NCBI GenBank assembly: GCA_034429275.1
Contig: DAOUFU010000100.1
Location: 1-64,000, forward strand
Source of the DNA: DAOUFU01 sp034429275
GTDB taxonomy: Bacteria > Chloroflexota > Anaerolineae > Aggregatilineales > Aggregatilineaceae
Length of the DNA: 64,000 bases
Direction: 5' to 3'
Below the pieces are notes generated by a model. The model made no database searches and was not told where the DNA came from. It saw only the letters and a list, made by a program, of their open reading frames with translations. Shown here one piece after another: positions 1 to 9,031 of the stretch. Both the position numbers and the translations under genes were made by a program. Each line of letters begins with the position of its first letter. Position 1 is the stretch's first letter.

Positions 1-81
1 GTGGATGGTTTTGCGAGGGTGGTTACGACGCTGTAGGCTGACCGAGACGTGCAAGCGTGGAGGTCAGGGAAGAGAGTGTGT

Positions 82-197
82 GTTGGTGGTTATGGCGGTG
101 AGGGTACACCCGGTCCCATCTCGAACCCGGCTGTTAAGCTCACCCGCGCCGATGGTACTTGGAGCGTAGGCTCCTGGGAGACTAGGTCGCTGCCAAC
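82..197 (+). rRNA. rrf: 5S ribosomal RNA
   Basis: Structural RNA of the large ribosomal subunit. The segment carries the conserved 5S core (CCATCTCGAACCCGG near 115-131 and GATGGTACTTGG near 151-162), and its ends pair as TTGGTGG with GCTGCCAA, closing helix I. The length of about 116 nt is normal. Bases 1-80 upstream may be spacer or the extreme 3' end of a 23S gene; I could not decide, so they are not annotated separately. Ends are good to a few bases. Confidence 0.93.
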
Positions 198-257
198 CCA
201 ACCCTTCCTTGACCTCTTGCTGTTTGTTCCCCTCAGTGATTCTTCATACGAATTTCG

Positions 258-293
258 ACGCCGTGCCTCAAGATGAAGGGGCCGGCGTTTTTT
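258..293 (+). terminator. Rho-independent terminator after the rRNA unit
   Basis: ACGCCG at 258-263 pairs with CGGCGT at 283-288 and is followed directly by a run of six T. It sits about 60 bases after the 5S gene and before the promoter of the next gene, so it most likely ends the rRNA transcript. Confidence 0.7.
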
Positions 294-318
294 GTCTGCG
301 GCAGGGGTAGTGTATACT
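291..318 (+). promoter_or_regulatory. Candidate promoter of the Thr/Pro lipoprotein gene
   Basis: A TATACT box at 313-318 lies 47 bases before the ATG at 365. A weak -35 (TTTGTC, 291-296) stands 16 bases upstream and overlaps the end of the preceding terminator. The match is moderate. Confidence 0.35.
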
Positions 319-364
319 CTTGTAGGGGTGCAAGGATCGGCGCGCAGACCAGGAGGTTCCCGTG

Positions 365-3190
365 ATGCGACGGATGATCGTAATACTGGCGGCAGCTGCA
401 ATAGCCGGATTGGCGGCGGCTGGATGCCAGGGAAGGGTGAGCACCGTCGAGTCGACTCCTACGTTTACGCCGGACTTTCGTTCGACCGCGCGTGCTCAAG
501 CCCAAGAAGCGACTCGTGTTGCCGAAATTCGCGCCCTGACTCTCACGCCGCAGCCCACACCCACCTACACGCTGACGCCTACCCGTACGCCGACGGTTAC
601 CCCATCCTTGACCCCGACGCATACGCCAGACATGACCGGGACAGCTTTTGTTGAAGCTGAGCGCGCGACACTGGTAGCCGCTGCCCTGGCTGCTACACTC
701 ACGGCCCAGCCGACGGTGACGCCGCTGCCCAGCGCGACAGCCACCCATACACCGACCGAGACGCCAACCCTCACAGATACTCCTGAACCTACCGCTTCCA
801 TGACACCCGATCGTACCGCTACCGCGGCGGGTACATCTACCCAACAGGCGGTTATTGCGCAGGCGGTGGAGGCGCCCCTGGCGGCGCGGCCCACTTCCAC
901 TCATCCCCCGACCGCGACCATTTCGCCCAGCCCGACCGCATCGCTGGAACCGACTCAAGATGGCCTGGCGACCCTGCGTGCCTGGTCCACCCAACAGGCC
1001 GTGATCGCGCAGGCGGTAGAGGCAACCCTGACAGCACAGCCGAGTGCTACTCCGCCGCCAACTGCAACGGTTCTTCCCAGCCCGACCGCATCCCTGGGAC
1101 CCACATTGGATGGATTGGCAACCCTGCGCGCGCGGGCGACTCAGCAGGCAGTCATCGCCCAGGCGGTGGAGGCGACTCTGACGGCGCAGCCGACCGCTAC
1201 GGCGACGGCGACTGCAATACCCAGCCCGACGCCCTCTTTGACGCCGCCACCCACCAATACGCGTATGCCTACGGCCTCGCCTACGCCGACGGTCTCGCCC
1301 AGTCCGACCATAGTGCCAACTGCCACGCTTGATGGGATGGCAACTCTCCGGGCGCAGGCGACGCAACAGGCGGTCATCGCGCAGGCGGTGGAGGCGACCC
1401 TGGCAGCACAGCCGACCGCTACTCAGCCACCGACTGTAACCGTTCCGCCCAGCCCGACGGCATCTTCTTCACCGACACAGACACCCGTGCCCACGATGGA
1501 TGCTCGTGGCACACTGGCCTATCAGGCGACGCTCAACGCCAGGATCGCCGAGGCTGTTGAGGCAACATTGGCCGCATGGCCAACCGCGACAGCGACGCCG
1601 ACGGTGACTGCTGTCATTTTGTCGCCGACAGTGTCGCCGACAGTATCGCCGACGTTTACCCCGACGGTGACTGCTGCCATTTTGTCGCCGACAATGTCGC
1701 CGGCAGTGTCGCCGACAGCGACGCCAACGGCAACGCTGGCAGCGACGCCGACAGCCACTGCATCCCATACGGCGACTTCTCGCCCTGCGACAGCTACCCG
1801 GTTCCCGCCCGAAATGCCCAGCCCGACAGAGTTGGTGACTGTGACGCCCAGCGCAACTTCGACGGAATTTGCGACGGCAACCGCTTCGGTGACCTGGACA
1901 CCATTGCCCACTGAAGAGCGGACTCCGATCGTTGAACCTACTTTGACCGAGGAACCCAGCGCGACCGCACCACCTGCGACCGCTGTGCCCGTGACGCCGG
2001 TCATGGAATCCCCGGTGCCGAGCGCTACAGCGGTAGAACTGGCAACGGCTGACTCCCTGGCCGTGACGGCTACGGCGATGGTGGTCGCCGCTACGGAAAT
2101 CGCCCAGGCTCGCGCGGCATCCGCCGCGGCGCTGGGCCTGAGCTTCCCCGTTCCACAGGGATGGAGCGTCCCTGATCGGTTGAACGCGAACAGCCTGTAC
2201 CTGAACCGCGGTGACGTGCGCCTGTTCATCTATCGCGGAGATGCGACCTACATGCAGCAGAACTGGGGAATCCCTGCCGGTGCAACACTGGACGAAGCAG
2301 CCAGCGCTCTGGCGGACTATGTGGGCGAAGCGGAAATTGTGCCCTATGAGTCCGAGCGGGCCCGGTTGATCCAGCGCCCCAAGGCCACCCCGCTCGCAGG
2401 AGTGATCTACCTGGTCGAGTTGGAGGGCGATGAATGGGTGCTCGTCTCGGCCAATTTACCGCTGTACCAGGTTGAGGCGGTTCGAGCAGAAACACTCGAT
2501 CCGCTGGTTGCCAATCTGAAGGTTATCGGCCCAGTGAGCGAGTATGCAACCCCTACCCCTGCACCGCTGCCTACAGGGACCGGTGGCCCAAGCCCCATCT
2601 TGATGACGGCTACCCAGGTGATCCTGGAGGCGACCAAGATTGCCGCCGGGTATGCCTCTCGCACGCCGATTGCGCCGTCCGCGACGCCTACGCCTGTGCC
2701 CTCTGCCACACCGACGGAAGCCTTCAATTACGGCGCGACAGCCACCCTCGTCATTCAGACGGCTACGGCGGCGGCTGAAATGGTGATGGCCAACACGCCA
2801 CTGCCTGACCTGTCTGCTGTGCTGCCAGAAGGGTGGCGAGGCCCCATTGTGGCATCGACCAACAGTGTGCTCTTTACTGACGGTGCCGCACGCATGTTCA
2901 TCTACTTTGGTGATGCCGCCTATTTCGAGACGGTATGGCAGATTCCCGCCGGTGCTGATGTTGCACAAGCCGCTGAGGCGATCGCCGGGCGCGTGGGTGG
3001 CTCGGTAGCTGAATTTGCGGATGAGTCAGTGGGGCGGATCGATGTTATGAGCAAACAAACGGTAGGCGCGTTGTATGTGATCAGGCGCGAGAATAGTTGG
3101 ATGATCGTCTCGGCCAGCACCCCCCACCGCACGTTTACCCGCTATGCCAGGGAAGTATTCGAGCCGGTAGTGAGGGCGCTGGCGGAGTGA
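365..3190 (+). CDS. Giant Thr/Pro-rich surface lipoprotein with repeats
   Basis: 941-residue protein probably anchored outside the membrane. The N-terminus is a lipoprotein signal (hydrophobic stretch ending LAAAGC), then about 500 residues of Thr/Pro/Ala low-complexity stalk. Embedded in the stalk are five copies, the last degenerate, of a helical motif around TQQAVIAQAVEATL; the first three are spaced exactly 150 bp apart. The C-terminal half has two copies of an unrecognised globular domain (about residues 590-725 and 815-941), each with P.GW near its start, a FIY.GDA.Y motif and IPAGA. The ATG at 365 is preferred over GTG 362 because AGGAGG at 351-356 is spaced 8 bases from it. Function unknown; adhesion or envelope structure is a guess from the architecture. 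Confidence 0.85.
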   Translation: MRRMIVILAAAAIAGLAAAGCQGRVSTVESTPTFTPDFRSTARAQAQEATRVAEIRALTLTPQPTPTYTLTPTRTPTVTPSLTPTHTPDMTGTAFVEAERATLVAAALAATLTAQPTVTPLPSATATHTPTETPTLTDTPEPTASMTPDRTATAAGTSTQQAVIAQAVEAPLAARPTSTHPPTATISPSPTASLEPTQDGLATLRAWSTQQAVIAQAVEATLTAQPSATPPPTATVLPSPTASLGPTLDGLATLRARATQQAVIAQAVEATLTAQPTATATATAIPSPTPSLTPPPTNTRMPTASPTPTVSPSPTIVPTATLDGMATLRAQATQQAVIAQAVEATLAAQPTATQPPTVTVPPSPTASSSPTQTPVPTMDARGTLAYQATLNARIAEAVEATLAAWPTATATPTVTAVILSPTVSPTVSPTFTPTVTAAILSPTMSPAVSPTATPTATLAATPTATASHTATSRPATATRFPPEMPSPTELVTVTPSATSTEFATATASVTWTPLPTEERTPIVEPTLTEEPSATAPPATAVPVTPVMESPVPSATAVELATADSLAVTATAMVVAATEIAQARAASAAALGLSFPVPQGWSVPDRLNANSLYLNRGDVRLFIYRGDATYMQQNWGIPAGATLDEAASALADYVGEAEIVPYESERARLIQRPKATPLAGVIYLVELEGDEWVLVSANLPLYQVEAVRAETLDPLVANLKVIGPVSEYATPTPAPLPTGTGGPSPILMTATQVILEATKIAAGYASRTPIAPSATPTPVPSATPTEAFNYGATATLVIQTATAAAEMVMANTPLPDLSAVLPEGWRGPIVASTNSVLFTDGAARMFIYFGDAAYFETVWQIPAGADVAQAAEAIAGRVGGSVAEFADESVGRIDVMSKQTVGALYVIRRENSWMIVSASTPHRTFTRYAREVFEPVVRALAE

Positions 3191-3240
3191 GGAAGGGACG
3201 GCCAGCGGCCCGGTCTCTGTTCTGCTCAAAGAGCATATCG

Positions 3241-3270
3241 AAAGTCCCGGCTAGTACACCGGGACTTTTT
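3241..3270 (+). terminator. Rho-independent terminator
   Basis: AAAGTCCCGG at 3241-3250 is the exact complement of CCGGGACTTT, followed by more T. It lies 50 bases after the lipoprotein stop and before the DegV gene. Confidence 0.88.
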
Positions 3271-3357
3271 GTGAGTGATGGTGTTTTAACCTTATATAAC
3301 CTTTATGTCAGGAAATATCGGTTCAGCCCGCTATCTGCAAAGACAGGAGTATCAAGC

Positions 3358-4251
3358 GTGGATCATTCTTCAAATTCTTCTCAGCGCCCGGTTATTGTGA
3401 CGGATGCTGCGTGTGACCTGCCGCCGGCGGTGGTGGCGCAGTACGGTATCCATGTGGCACCGCTCAGGATTCTGTTTGGGCATGAGGAATACCTGAGCGG
3501 GGTGAATATGACGCCGGACGAATTCTACGCCCGGCTGGCGAAAGGGGATGTCCACCCCACGACTTCGCAGCCGACCGTTCCTGAGTTTAAGGCGCTGTAT
3601 GAGCGCGTCGGTGCCAACCGCCGCCCGATTCTTTCGCTGCACCTTAGCGAAGGGCTGAGTGGTACGGTCAACATTGCGCGGCAGGCAGCAGCCGAGTTGC
3701 CCGATTATGACATCACGGTGTATGACACCGGCACACTGACGACGGCGGAAGGCTTGCAGGTCATGGTGGCGGCGCGCGCACTTGAGGCGGGCTATTCCAT
3801 TCGCCAGCTTTTGCCCCTGCTTGAGCAAACCTATATGGCCGGCGATATGCTGTTCACAGTCGATGACCTGTCTTACCTGCATCGTGGCGGGCGGATTGGC
3901 TCGGTGCGTTACCAGATCGGGCAGTTGCTGAACATCAAGCCCATCATCACCGTGGCGAAAACTGGCGAAAAGAAAGGAACTTACATCCAGGCAGGGCGCG
4001 CACGCAGTTTCCCCAAAACCGTCGATGTGTTTGTTGATCACATTGTGAAATCGGTTGGCGAAGGAAACAAGCTCCGCGCCATCTCCATGTATGGTGATGA
4101 TCCGACGCTGGCTAAAGAACTCAATGCCAGGCTCTCGTCACTTTTCGACTGTGTGTATCTCGATATGGTGCCCACTGCCCCGGTGCTCGGTGTGCATGTC
4201 GGGCCGAAGGCGCTCGGTGTGAGCTTTGCCGCGGGAGACTGGCCGGTCTAG
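3358..4251 (+). CDS. DegV family fatty-acid-binding protein
   Basis: 297-residue cytoplasmic protein of the DegV family. Family members bind a fatty acid, and several act as FakB subunits that present it to a fatty acid kinase. The opening VIVTDAACDLPP, the HPTTSQPTVPEF segment, the LHLSEGLSGT segment and the DDLSYLHRGGRIG motif are all typical. Translation most likely starts at GTG 3358, with AGGAG (3345-3349) 8 bases upstream; longer in-frame extensions have no family similarity. No FakA kinase gene is seen in the window, so a partner must lie elsewhere. Confidence 0.9.
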   Translation: MDHSSNSSQRPVIVTDAACDLPPAVVAQYGIHVAPLRILFGHEEYLSGVNMTPDEFYARLAKGDVHPTTSQPTVPEFKALYERVGANRRPILSLHLSEGLSGTVNIARQAAAELPDYDITVYDTGTLTTAEGLQVMVAARALEAGYSIRQLLPLLEQTYMAGDMLFTVDDLSYLHRGGRIGSVRYQIGQLLNIKPIITVAKTGEKKGTYIQAGRARSFPKTVDVFVDHIVKSVGEGNKLRAISMYGDDPTLAKELNARLSSLFDCVYLDMVPTAPVLGVHVGPKALGVSFAAGDWPV

Positions 4252-4409
4252 GCAGGTTTTCCTTGGCCTCGAACCGTTCCGCTGAAGGCGCAAGAATCGG
4301 GTGTTCATGGACAGGGACTCCTGCTAAGATTGGAATGTGAGCCGTGAATAAAGGATTCGCGGTAGGCTGATCCACTATGCCAGGACGAGGGACGAAGGAG
4401 TGATACGGT

Positions 4410-4679
4410 ATGTCCGATGCAATGTCTGATGGTCTGAGCCAGGATGCCCCGGTGGAAGAGCGGCTGCGCACCCTGATCGAGAACCTGTCATCGTACATCG
4501 AATACTATCACGGTGGCTCGTGCCGGCTGGTCTCGTTTGATGGTAAAATTGCCCAGGTAGAGCTTGGCGGGGCGTGCGACGGATGCCCACTCTCGCTCAA
4601 TACACTGCACGGCTGGATTGCCGGAACGGTTCACCAGTTCTTTCCTGAGATCACCATAGAAGAAGTATCCGCGGGCTAG
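4410..4679 (+). CDS. NifU-like C-terminal domain Fe-S scaffold/carrier
   Basis: 89-residue protein consisting of essentially one NifU C-terminal domain, which holds or transfers an Fe-S cluster. The conserved CxxC is at Cys56 and Cys59 in GGACDGCPLS; an additional Cys38 is present. The ATG at 4410 has GAAGGAG 9 bases upstream. No suf or isc genes are adjacent, and it is flanked by DegV and a transporter, so the neighbourhood gives no hint of a specific client. Confidence 0.88.
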   Translation: MSDAMSDGLSQDAPVEERLRTLIENLSSYIEYYHGGSCRLVSFDGKIAQVELGGACDGCPLSLNTLHGWIAGTVHQFFPEITIEEVSAG

Positions 4680-4740
4680 CGCGCGGCTCGAACTGAGCGC
4701 GAGCCTCTCCGGGCGAGTGTGTGTCGAAAACGCAGTGGAT

Positions 4741-4770
4741 AACGCTCTGCTGTACGGCGGGGCGTTTTTC
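4741..4770 (+). terminator. Rho-independent terminator after the NifU-like gene
   Basis: AACGCTCTGC (4741-4750) pairs with the arm 4757-4766, with two G-T pairs and a 6-base loop, and leads into a run of T. It separates the NifU-like gene from the transporter gene. Confidence 0.6.
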
Positions 4771-4793
4771 TGTTCAACACAGAGGGACAATCG

Positions 4794-5714
4794 ATGAAAC
4801 CGTGGGCGATGTTTTGGATCTTGGGCGTGGTCTGGGGTTCATCCTTTTTGTTGATCAAGATAGGGCTGGAGGACCTGGAACCACTGCACCTGGTTTCGAT
4901 CCGGATTGCTTTGGCCGCGTTGTGCATGGGGGTCTTTCTGCGGATGACCGGACGGCGCTGGCCGTCCACTCAGCGTGAGCAGCTCGCGCTGCTGTTTGTG
5001 GGCGTGATGAACACTGCCGTGCCTTTTTCCCTGATCACCTGGGGTGAGCAGAATATCGACAGCGGGCTGGCGACGGTACTAAACGCGACGGTCCCGCTCT
5101 TCACCCTGGTGATCGCACACTTTGCACTGGCCGATGAGCGCATTACCCTGCCCAAAGTGGGCGGGCTGATGTTGGGGTTTGTCGGCGTGGTGCTGCTTGC
5201 CAGCCGCAGCACGGATTCCAGCAGCCCGAATACGCTCGGCGGTCAGCTAGCGGTGCTGGCGGCGGCGGTGTGTTATGCGTGTTCGGCCATTGTGCTGCGC
5301 CGCTATCTGCGGCAGGTTGAGCCGTTCACCATCGCAGGATATTCGCTGATTGTAGGGGCGCTGACGATTACCCTGATTGCCGCGGTAGCGCTGCCCCTTC
5401 CGGCGCTCGACAGCCTGCACGCGACCTCACTGGCGGCAGTCATTGCGCTGGCGTTGGTGAACACCGTGCTGGCCTATTTCCTGTTCTATGGACTGCTCTC
5501 AGAATGGGGAGCGACACGAACCACGCTGGTCACTTATGCGATGCCGCCCATTGGCGTCACGCTGGGCGCGCTGTTCCTGGATGAGACGGTGGATTGGCGG
5601 ATCGTGGTGGGCGCGGCGCTGATCCTGGCCGGGATCGTGGTGGTGAACCGGAGCAAATACTGGGGCGGCGTAAAGCCCATCGCACCCGGCAGCGCTGCTC
5701 AGGAGGCCAGATGA
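4794..5714 (+). CDS. EamA/DMT superfamily transporter
   Basis: 306-residue inner-membrane protein with about ten hydrophobic helices arranged as two EamA repeats. The first repeat contains WGSSFLLIKIGL and the second a matching GAT.TTLVTYAMPPIGVTLG segment. Drug/metabolite transporters of this family export amino acids, nucleotides or other small metabolites; the substrate cannot be read from the sequence. Its stop codon overlaps the next gene's start (ATGA at 5711-5714), so the two are translationally coupled. Confidence 0.9.
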   Translation: MKPWAMFWILGVVWGSSFLLIKIGLEDLEPLHLVSIRIALAALCMGVFLRMTGRRWPSTQREQLALLFVGVMNTAVPFSLITWGEQNIDSGLATVLNATVPLFTLVIAHFALADERITLPKVGGLMLGFVGVVLLASRSTDSSSPNTLGGQLAVLAAAVCYACSAIVLRRYLRQVEPFTIAGYSLIVGALTITLIAAVALPLPALDSLHATSLAAVIALALVNTVLAYFLFYGLLSEWGATRTTLVTYAMPPIGVTLGALFLDETVDWRIVVGAALILAGIVVVNRSKYWGGVKPIAPGSAAQEAR

Positions 5715-6748
5715 CCACCGGCACGCTGATCCTGCTGCTGGTAGGCGGCCTGATCGCGCTGCTGGTCGCGTGGGGGGCGTGGAGCAGCCGCCAGTTTCGG
5801 GCGGCTCAGCGAGTCCTGCGGCGGCTAAAGGCAGATGATTCCGCCGGGTTTTACCAGTATTCGTATGGGCGCACCTGCGACGTGACCACGATCAACGGGC
5901 AGCGCACTCCGCGCCGTGCGTTTGTGGTGGGAGTCGACAGCGCGGGTGTGGTACTGGTGCCTGTGCGCGGACAGGCGGAACCGCAGATTCGCATCGCGCC
6001 CGAGCAGGTGCGCTGGTTTGGGCGGCCCGAAAAGTACCGCTATGGGGCGAATGCCCTGTGGATTCACGTGGAGCAGGAAGGCCAATGGCGCTTGATCCGG
6101 TTGAACCTGGATCGCTCCGGGATGCAGACATTGATCCGCGCTCTGAAACCGGCGCTGAGCCACGACCCGGATCTGGTGACGTATTATCGCCGCCGCCGTC
6201 CCTATGTCCATTATGGGCCGGTGCAGGCCCACCCGGCCACGCAGGATATCTATGGCGCATGGGAATTGGGGGAGCCGGTGACGCTTTACCTGATGCCCCG
6301 TTACCTGGTCGTGCTGGATGGGGTCAAAGTCCAACGGGTGTTGCCGCGGGAATCTCTTCAAAATGTGGCAGCGGTGCAGCGGCTGGATCGCCCTGGCGCT
6401 GAAGGGTTGGTTCGCTTCGTGTCGGGTGAGGAGTCGTGGGCTTTTTCACTGCCGCATCACGGCGATTTTGCCGAAGCGCTGGCGGAAGCTGCCAGGCGCA
6501 CATTGGAAAGCCCGGTTGAGTGGCAGCGCAAGAAGAAAAAACCGGTCGATCTGCCCTCTGCCCAGGCACTGGATGATGACACGCTCGAAGACTTGCTCAT
6601 GGCAGGCGCGCTTGGCGAGGGCGAACTGCACGCAGATATGTTGAGCGCGAGCGGCACGGCAGATGGTGAACTGAACGACGAAGGATGGCTGGCGCGTATA
6701 ACTTCACAGCGTGATGCGGATGAGGATGGGTTCGGGAGACGATCGTGA
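5711..6748 (+). CDS. Single-span membrane protein of unknown function
   Basis: 345 residues. One N-terminal transmembrane helix (about residues 5-24) is followed by a large cytoplasmic part rich in beta-strand-like segments, with several YYRRRRP-type basic stretches and an acidic C-terminal tail. I do not recognise the family. The ATG at 5711 has AGGAGG 4 bases upstream and overlaps the transporter stop; the gene's own stop overlaps the start of the M1 peptidase gene. The three genes therefore look like one operon. Confidence 0.75.
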   Translation: MTTGTLILLLVGGLIALLVAWGAWSSRQFRAAQRVLRRLKADDSAGFYQYSYGRTCDVTTINGQRTPRRAFVVGVDSAGVVLVPVRGQAEPQIRIAPEQVRWFGRPEKYRYGANALWIHVEQEGQWRLIRLNLDRSGMQTLIRALKPALSHDPDLVTYYRRRRPYVHYGPVQAHPATQDIYGAWELGEPVTLYLMPRYLVVLDGVKVQRVLPRESLQNVAAVQRLDRPGAEGLVRFVSGEESWAFSLPHHGDFAEALAEAARRTLESPVEWQRKKKKPVDLPSAQALDDDTLEDLLMAGALGEGELHADMLSASGTADGELNDEGWLARITSQRDADEDGFGRRS

Positions 6749-8190
6749 TGCGGACAATAAAGCTTGGGGTGGTGATCGGTATTTTGCTGGCTCTGTTGGT
6801 CGGTACATGGGAGATGACTGTGGCCCAGGGGCCGCAAGTCGGCGCGGATGGCCTGGGCGATCCATACTTCCCACAGGCGGGCAACGGCGGATATGATGCG
6901 CTGCATTATACGCTGGAGCTTGATGTCGATGTGGCGACCAACTGGCTGGCCGGTGTGGTGACAATGCGCGCGAAGGCCCTGGAGAATCTGCGGACTTTCA
7001 ACCTGGATTTTGCCGGCTTCGAAATCTCTTCGGTACAGCTCAATGGGCGGTCTGTGCTGTACAAGCGGACAGACCACGAGTTGATCATTCGGCCCCCGTT
7101 GGGTTTGACCGAGGGTGAAGAGTTCGAGGTGCGCATCGCCTACGAAGGCGAGCCGGGTGCCACCGTAACTGAAGCGATTCCGATCCGAATCGGCTGGACC
7201 AATTATGGCGAGGGGGTATATGTCGCCAGTGAGCCGATCGGCTCGCCCTACTGGTACCCGGTCAACGATCACCCGCTGGATAAGGCGACCTACAGCTTCC
7301 GAATCACGGTGGATGATCCGCTGGTGGCGGCGGCCAATGGCCTGCTGCAAGAGACGATCTCCAACGGTGACGGCACGACCACGTATGTATGGAAATCGAT
7401 GTATCCGATAGCCAGCTACCTGGTCACCGTTGCCATTGACGACTTTGAGATGGTCACCGAAACCGGGCCGGAAGGTCTGCCGATTCGCAACTTCTTCCCC
7501 AAAGACGTGACCGATATGGCCAGGGTGGATTTTGGCGGAACGGCGGATATGATCGCGTTTTTCAGCGAGGTGTTTGGCCCCTATCCTTTCGAGGCATACG
7601 GCGTTGTGGTGGCCGATACACGGTTGGGCTTCGCGCTCGAAACGCAGACACTCTCGCTGTTCTCGCGCGATTCGATTTCCGGCCAGGCCCTGGATGAAGA
7701 GACGGTGGCACACGAACTGGCTCACCAGTGGTTTGGCAACAGCGTCAGCCTGGCGGAGTGGCCCGATATCTGGCTGAACGAAGGATTCGCCACGTATGCG
7801 TCCTGGCTGTGGTTTGAACATTCGGAAGGGGAGGAAGCGCTGCGCGGGGTGATCTACCAGGTGTACGATTATGTCGCCCATCAAGGCTCAACGGTGGGCC
7901 TGCTCCCGCCCGGCAATCCGCCTCGCAGCGATCTGTTCAACTACGGCGTCTATTTGCGCGGCGGGCTGACTCTGCACGCCTTGCGCGAGCGGGTGGGCGA
8001 CGAGATCTTCTTCAAAATCATGCGCGTCTATTACGACCGCTTCGCCTATGGTAATGCGACCACCGAGGACTTCATCGCCGTAGCAGAAGAAGTGAGCGGC
8101 CAGGAACTAGGGGCGTTTTTTGATGCCTGGCTGTACGATGAACTCGTGCCGGATATTCCCTCGATGGGGCTTTCGGCTCGTTCGAAATGA
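6748..8190 (+). CDS. Secreted M1 family zinc metallopeptidase
   Basis: 480-residue aminopeptidase-type protein. An N-terminal signal peptide or anchor is followed by the M1 beta-rich domain and a thermolysin-like catalytic domain. The zinc site HEXXH-18-E is complete (His322, His326, Glu345 in HELAHQWFGN and NEGFATY). The protein is shorter than full M1 enzymes because the C-terminal helical domain is largely absent. The usual GAMEN substrate motif is not obvious; the corresponding region reads LGFALETQTL. Start ATG 6748 overlaps the upstream stop (TGATG). Confidence 0.92.
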   Translation: MRTIKLGVVIGILLALLVGTWEMTVAQGPQVGADGLGDPYFPQAGNGGYDALHYTLELDVDVATNWLAGVVTMRAKALENLRTFNLDFAGFEISSVQLNGRSVLYKRTDHELIIRPPLGLTEGEEFEVRIAYEGEPGATVTEAIPIRIGWTNYGEGVYVASEPIGSPYWYPVNDHPLDKATYSFRITVDDPLVAAANGLLQETISNGDGTTTYVWKSMYPIASYLVTVAIDDFEMVTETGPEGLPIRNFFPKDVTDMARVDFGGTADMIAFFSEVFGPYPFEAYGVVVADTRLGFALETQTLSLFSRDSISGQALDEETVAHELAHQWFGNSVSLAEWPDIWLNEGFATYASWLWFEHSEGEEALRGVIYQVYDYVAHQGSTVGLLPPGNPPRSDLFNYGVYLRGGLTLHALRERVGDEIFFKIMRVYYDRFAYGNATTEDFIAVAEEVSGQELGAFFDAWLYDELVPDIPSMGLSARSK

Positions 8191-8217
8191 TCTGCAGAGA
8201 TGTTTGAGGGGGAGAGA

Positions 8218-8946
8218 GTGAGCAGCAGCCAGGCATTACCCCAGTTTGAATGGTGCACCATCTCCGGCGGAGAAGTGACTCTGACTGCCGGGGGATATCT
8301 CGCAGCAGCGACTCAGGTGACAATCGCGCCGTTTGCCATCGCGCGCTTTCCGGTCACTAACCGGCAGTACGCAGCTTTCATTGAAGCAGGGGGCTATTCC
8401 GATCCGATATGGTGGACGGCAGTCGGGTGGCGGCGTCGCGAGCAGAAGCAGTGGTGCGAGCCGCGTACCTGGCGCAGCGCAAGCCGACCCAACTGCCCGG
8501 TCATGGGCGTATCGTTCCACGAGGCGATCGCGTTCTGCCGCTGGCTGAGCGCCACGAGCGGTGAGCCGATCACCCTGCCGACCGAGCAGCAGTGGCAGCG
8601 CGCCGCCCAGGGAGATGATGGGCGCGAGTTCCCCTGGGGCGCGGATGACCCGGATGAGATTCGCTGCAACTGGGCCAGGAACAACTCCGGCCCGACGCCG
8701 GTCGATTTTTACCCGGATGGCGTGAGTCCCTTTGGAGTGTGGGATATGTGCGGGAACGCCTGGGAAATCTGCCTGACTGCCTGGGCGACCGGCTCCACCG
8801 ATCCCGACAGCGACGAGCGGCGCATTGTGCGCGGGGGCAGTTGGGTGAACGACAGTCCGCTCACGCTGCGGACCGTACTGCGCGATGGGCCATACCCGGT
8901 GGACGGATATCTGCTGTGTGGATTCCGGTGCGTGCGGGTCGATTGA
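8218..8946 (+). CDS. Formylglycine-generating-enzyme-fold (SUMF1) protein
   Basis: 242-residue protein of the FGE-sulfatase family. It shows PVTNRQYAAFIEAGGY, the PVMGVSFHEAIAFCRWLS segment, LPTEQQWQRAAQG, GNAWEI and a terminal RGGSWVN...GFRCVR. Family members oxidise sulfatase Cys to formylglycine or hydroxylate other substrates, but many homologs have no assigned activity and no sulfatase is adjacent. GTG 8218 was chosen because of the GAGGGGGAG at 8206-8214; an in-frame ATG at 8200 lacks a ribosome site. Confidence 0.85.
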   Translation: MSSSQALPQFEWCTISGGEVTLTAGGYLAAATQVTIAPFAIARFPVTNRQYAAFIEAGGYSDPIWWTAVGWRRREQKQWCEPRTWRSASRPNCPVMGVSFHEAIAFCRWLSATSGEPITLPTEQQWQRAAQGDDGREFPWGADDPDEIRCNWARNNSGPTPVDFYPDGVSPFGVWDMCGNAWEICLTAWATGSTDPDSDERRIVRGGSWVNDSPLTLRTVLRDGPYPVDGYLLCGFRCVRVD

Positions 8947-8977
8947 AGCGCCATATTCCGCCCAAGCGCGGGAACTA

Positions 8978-9014
8978 AAAAAGGGATGGCCCAGTATTTC
9001 GTGCCATCCCTTTT
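8978..9014. terminator. Bidirectional terminator between convergent genes
   Basis: AAAAGGGATGGC and GCCATCCCTTTT form a 12-bp perfect stem with A-run and T-run flanks, so it can work on both strands. It lies between the convergent SUMF1-like and rocD genes. Confidence 0.88.
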
Positions 9015-9031
9015 GTTTGACTCAGCCGCGC

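Noticed and set aside
1..81. 3' end of a 23S rRNA gene
   Set aside because: Some resemblance to the conserved tail, but pairing and key conserved bases could not be confirmed in 80 nt; covariance-model search needed.
233..2229. Long reading frames opposite the Thr/Pro lipoprotein
   Set aside because: They come from the low-complexity GC-rich repeats on the other strand; their translations are Arg- or Val/Gly-rich with no family character or ribosome sites.
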